A stretch of DNA of 64,000 bases, taken from NCBI GenBank assembly GCA_947498775.1, contig CANMLL010000013.1:1-64000 (forward strand). Reading direction: 5' to 3'. Made by a program: the position numbers and the translations under genes. Below, piece by piece: positions 61,499-64,000 of the stretch. This stretch comes from an uncultured Aquimarina sp. GTDB taxonomy: Bacteria; Bacteroidota; Bacteroidia; Flavobacteriales; Flavobacteriaceae. Position 1 is the first letter of the stretch, and each line of letters starts with the position of its first letter. The notes below the pieces were generated by a model. The model was not told the origin of the DNA, searched no databases, and saw only the letters and a list, made by a program, of their open reading frames with translations.

Positions 61499-61518
61499 AT
61501 TCCGGCCTACGCCGGAAT
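61499..61518. repeat. Palindrome, trp-type (stem ATTCCGGC)
   Basis: ATTCCGGC-CTAC-GCCGGAAT, in the trpC-trpF gap, ending 6 nt from the trpC stop. It is identical over the palindrome to the copy at 60747-60766. Confidence 0.8.
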
Positions 61519-61524
61519 TACAAA

Positions 61525-62313
61525 TTAAAGATTTAGGTTTTTTATAAATTCTACGGCGCTTGCACCAGGATTATCAGTTTTCATGAAATTTTCACCAATA
61601 AGGAACCCTTGATATCCATATTGTTTTAAATCCTTGATAGCTTCAATAGTGCTAATCCCACTTTCAGAAACTTTTACAAAGTCATCAGGAATTTGAGAGC
61701 TTAAAGATTTACTTATATCTGTACTTACTTCAAAAGTCTTAAGATTTCGATTATTTACACCCAACATATCCAAAGAAGGCATGATTGATTTTTCTAACTC
61801 TTCTTGATTATGAACTTCTAATAAAACATCTAGCGATAGACTTTTGGCAAATTCAGATAGGGATTTGATTTGATTTCTATCCAGTACTGCCGCGATTAAT
61901 AGAATTGCATCGGCTCCGTATGCTTTAGCCTCTAATAGTTGATACTCGTCTATAATAAATTCTTTGCGTAGTAATGGTATTTTTGGAGTTGTAGCTCTTG
62001 CTTGTAAAAGGTCCTCAAGGGAGCCGCCAAAGTATTTTCCATCAGTCAAGACAGAGATTCCACAAGCATTTGCTAATGTATATCCAATAACTACATTGTA
62101 AACACTTTCTTTTTGATTAATCACTGATTTTGAGGGGGAACGACGTTTATGTTCGGCTATGATTCCGGTATTACTATTTCGTAAAGATTCTGCCAAGGAG
62201 TTTGTCTCGCGATCAAATAACACAAAATCTTCTAGTAATTTGGGGGGAATTAAGTCTTTTTTAAGGTCTACCTCTATACGTTTATCTGCTATTATTTTGT
62301 CTAATATGTTCAT
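61525..62313 (-). CDS. trpC: Indole-3-glycerol phosphate synthase
   Basis: The (beta/alpha)8 enzyme closes the indole ring. The 262 residues have IIAEHKRRSPSKS (catalytic Lys), LRKEFIIDEYQLLEAKAYGA, LLIAAVLDR, LEVHNQEEL, NNRNLKTFEVS and SESGIST. It is not fused to trpF, as in most Bacteroidota. Confidence 0.96.
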   Translation of the reverse strand: MNILDKIIADKRIEVDLKKDLIPPKLLEDFVLFDRETNSLAESLRNSNTGIIAEHKRRSPSKSVINQKESVYNVVIGYTLANACGISVLTDGKYFGGSLEDLLQARATTPKIPLLRKEFIIDEYQLLEAKAYGADAILLIAAVLDRNQIKSLSEFAKSLSLDVLLEVHNQEELEKSIMPSLDMLGVNNRNLKTFEVSTDISKSLSSQIPDDFVKVSESGISTIEAIKDLKQYGYQGFLIGENFMKTDNPGASAVEFIKNLNL

Positions 62314-62319
62314 ATGCTG

Positions 62320-62346
62320 TCATCCTGAACTTGTTTCGGGATCTCA
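62320..62346. repeat. Interspersed element CATCCTGAACTTGTTTCGGG
   Basis: The word GTCATCCTGAACTTG then TTTCGGGATCTC forms an imperfect hairpin (ATCCTGAA/TTTCGGGAT) just before the trpC start on the minus strand. I recall this as a common intergenic sequence in Bacteroidota but did not check. Confidence 0.55.
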
Positions 62347-62368
62347 TTGATTATAGTTACTATTATAG

Positions 62369-62388
62369 ATTCCAGTCTTCACTGGAAT
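62369..62388. repeat. Palindrome, trp-type (stem ATTCCAGT)
   Basis: ATTCCAGT-CTTC-ACTGGAAT in the trpD-trpC gap, followed by GACAA as in the other copies. It lies 11 nt past the trpD stop on the minus strand. Confidence 0.8.
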
Positions 62389-62399
62389 GACAAATCTTT

Positions 62400-63395
62400 T
62401 TAATTCTTACTAAGTTTCTGCACTTTCTTTAACGCTTCTAATCCTTTTCCAGAAAGTAATGATTCTTTGGCTTTTTCAAACCCTTCTTTTGGTTGTAATC
62501 CTTCTACAGTTGCAATTGCCATCCCTGCATTGGCGCATACCACATTGTTTTGTGCTTCGGTTCCTTTTCCACTCAGGATACTCATAAAAATATCGGCAGA
62601 TGCTGAAATAGAGTCTCCACCTGCGATTTCTTCTTGTTTCAAGGCCGAAACGCCAAAATCCATTGGGGTTAGCATGCCTTCGGTAGTATTAGAAATCGTT
62701 TTGGTATTACCTGTCAATGAAATTTCATCATATCCATCTAGTGCATGAATAATGGTAAAATTTTTATCGGTATTTTGATATAAGTATCCGTACATCCTTG
62801 CCAATTCAAGGTTAAAAACCCCCACAATCTGGTTTTTAGGAAAAGCAGGGTTTACCATGGGTCCCAGCATATTAAAAAACGTCTTTACTCCCAATTCACG
62901 ACGAATCGGAGCTACATTTTTCATTGCAGGGTGAAATAGGGGGGCATGCAGGACACAAATTCCTGCTTCATCAATACTACGTTTCAAAAAATCTTTATCA
63001 TTACTAAATTTGATCCCCAGATATTCCATCACGTTAGAGCTACCACATTTTGAAGAAACTCCGTAGTTACCGTGTTTGGTAACCTTGATCCCTGCACCGG
63101 CTGAAACGAAAGAAGAAAGTGTAGAAATATTAAAAGTATCTTTTCCATCTCCACCTGTACCGCAAAGATCAATAGGATTATATTCGCTAAGATCTACTGC
63201 AACGCATAGTTCTAGTAAAGCGTCTCTAAAACCTTCTAACTCTTCGATAGTGATGCTTCGCATCATATATACAGTAAGAAAAGAAGCTATCTGGCTTTGG
63301 TTATATGTTCCTTTGGATATATTGACCAAAACATTTTTGGCTTCTTCTTTAGAGATATTTTCGTGATTGATTAATCGGTTGAGTAAGTTTTTCAT
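62400..63395 (-). CDS. trpD: Anthranilate phosphoribosyltransferase
   Basis: TrpD joins anthranilate to PRPP. The 331 residues carry DLCGTGGDGKDTFNISTLSS (PRPP site), KHGNYGVSSKCGSSNVMEYL and FNMLGPMVNPA. Stand-alone form, not fused to trpG. Confidence 0.96.
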   Translation of the reverse strand: MKNLLNRLINHENISKEEAKNVLVNISKGTYNQSQIASFLTVYMMRSITIEELEGFRDALLELCVAVDLSEYNPIDLCGTGGDGKDTFNISTLSSFVSAGAGIKVTKHGNYGVSSKCGSSNVMEYLGIKFSNDKDFLKRSIDEAGICVLHAPLFHPAMKNVAPIRRELGVKTFFNMLGPMVNPAFPKNQIVGVFNLELARMYGYLYQNTDKNFTIIHALDGYDEISLTGNTKTISNTTEGMLTPMDFGVSALKQEEIAGGDSISASADIFMSILSGKGTEAQNNVVCANAGMAIATVEGLQPKEGFEKAKESLLSGKGLEALKKVQKLSKN

Positions 63396-63398
63396 AGG

Positions 63399-63437
63399 CC
63401 CCTCACCCCAGCTCTCACTCCAAAATGGAGGGGGAGT
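63399..63437. repeat. CTCC...GGAG hairpin element in the trpG-trpD gap
   Basis: CCCCTCACCCCAGCTCTCACTCC, loop AAAAT, GGAGGGGGAG (given in part): a short perfect CTCC/GGAG stem with flanking pyrimidine and purine tracts. It recalls the CTCC/GGAG units at 57041-57203. Confidence 0.5.
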
Positions 63438-63486
63438 TTAAACGGGTTATTATTTAAATTAATAGTTATCATTATATGTTTTGGTG

Positions 63487-64000
63487 TTAATTATTAACCC
63501 AATTTTCTAACATTTTTTTTCCGTTTGGAGTCAAAACCGATTCTGGGTGAAATTGTACTCCGCGAACATCCAACTCTTTATGACGCAGGGACATTATTTG
63601 CCCGTTTTCATCATAAGAGGTTACTTCTAGACATTCTGGAAAATCTTCCTCGGCTACGACCCATGAGTGATATCTTCCTACATCAAAACTTTTATCTAAC
63701 CCCTCAAAAAGAGGTTCATCTTCTGCAGATAGTGTTACATTGGTAGCCACACCGTGATATACCTCGTCTAGGTTGATCAGGCTACCGCCAAAAACCTCTC
63801 CGATGGCTTGTTGGCCCAGACAAACTCCAAAAATACTTTTGGAATCGGCATAGGATTCTATGATTCCCTTTAAAAGTCCGGCCTCATCTGGTATTCCTGG
63901 ACCCGGTGAGAGTAGAATTTTTTGGAAAGGTTCGATCTCTTCTAACCGTAATTGATCATTGCGTTTTACGGTGACCTCACACCCCAAATCTTCGAGATAA
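63487..64000 (-). CDS. trpG: Anthranilate synthase component II, partial at window end
   Basis: The class I glutamine amidotransferase supplies ammonia to TrpE. Visible: LLSPGPGIPDEAGLL, the nucleophile Cys in GVCLGQQAIGE, YHSWVV and GVQFHPESVLTPNG. The frame is open to the window edge (YLEDLGCEVTVKRND reads through 64000), so about 20 N-terminal residues are missing. The TTG at 63987 is not the true start. trpE is expected next, outside. Confidence 0.95.
   Translation of the reverse strand, partial: YLEDLGCEVTVKRNDQLRLEEIEPFQKILLSPGPGIPDEAGLLKGIIESYADSKSIFGVCLGQQAIGEVFGGSLINLDEVYHGVATNVTLSAEDEPLFEGLDKSFDVGRYHSWVVAEEDFPECLEVTSYDENGQIMSLRHKELDVRGVQFHPESVLTPNGKKMLENWVNN

Overview
The window is a stretch of AT-rich chromosome from a Flavobacteriia-type member of the Bacteroidota. 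The grounds are gene content and order (trpGDCFBA, ddl/PASTA/rluD, lipA-gapA, paired DUF1501/DUF1800, a ribosomal bTHX protein) and several copies of the Bacteroidota -7 promoter box TAnnTTTG placed just upstream of start codons. The genus cannot be fixed from sequence alone; an Aquimarina-like marine flavobacterium is a guess. I see no prophage, insertion sequence, CRISPR array, rRNA operon or replication origin.

Layout. 1-15 kb: two identical tRNA-Glu genes, rpsT, a glycosyltransferase, a COG1579 coiled-coil protein with Nif3, lpxK, a lipA-gapA-hybrid histidine kinase run, a sigma factor, murB with an aminotransferase, and a retropepsin/PDZ protein. 15-25 kb: valS, a phospholipid group (acyl-CoA-binding protein, psd, cdsA, LUD protein), ftsH, rsfS, birA, pyrE and a NUDIX gene with a decayed partial copy. 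25-36 kb is more accessory: VF530 protein, M14 lipoprotein peptidase, SulP transporter, an operon of an Lgt paralog plus a multi-cluster radical SAM enzyme resembling tetraether lipid synthase (Tes), an LCM-type methyltransferase flanked by two related small proteins, and a roadblock pair. 36-48 kb: DUF1501/DUF1800, coaD, ddl, PASTA, rluD, cold-shock protein, yaaA and a complete TRAP transporter for an organic acid. 48-57 kb: pyruvate carboxylase (probably the BirA substrate), two small genes that look like Gly-Gly-leader RiPP (class I lanthipeptide-like) precursors with no modifying enzyme in view, and an SGNH-SGNH-MBOAT O-acetylation locus. 57-64 kb: repeat-rich intergenic DNA, a UDG-family gene, bTHX, and the trp operon, cut by the window end inside trpG.

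The most unusual parts are: (1) the two orphan GG-leader precursor peptides at 51.8-52.3 kb; (2) the trp operon, whose gaps carry short palindromes with compensating stem changes and whose trpF gene has taken three copies of an interspersed repeat into its reading frame and also places its stop codon in the loop of a palindrome; (3) the Lgt-paralog/Tes-like operon; (4) heptanucleotide tandem repeats at several gene borders; (5) a four-unit 41-bp hairpin repeat and a separate structured element near 57 kb. All functional calls come from reading motifs; no database search was run.
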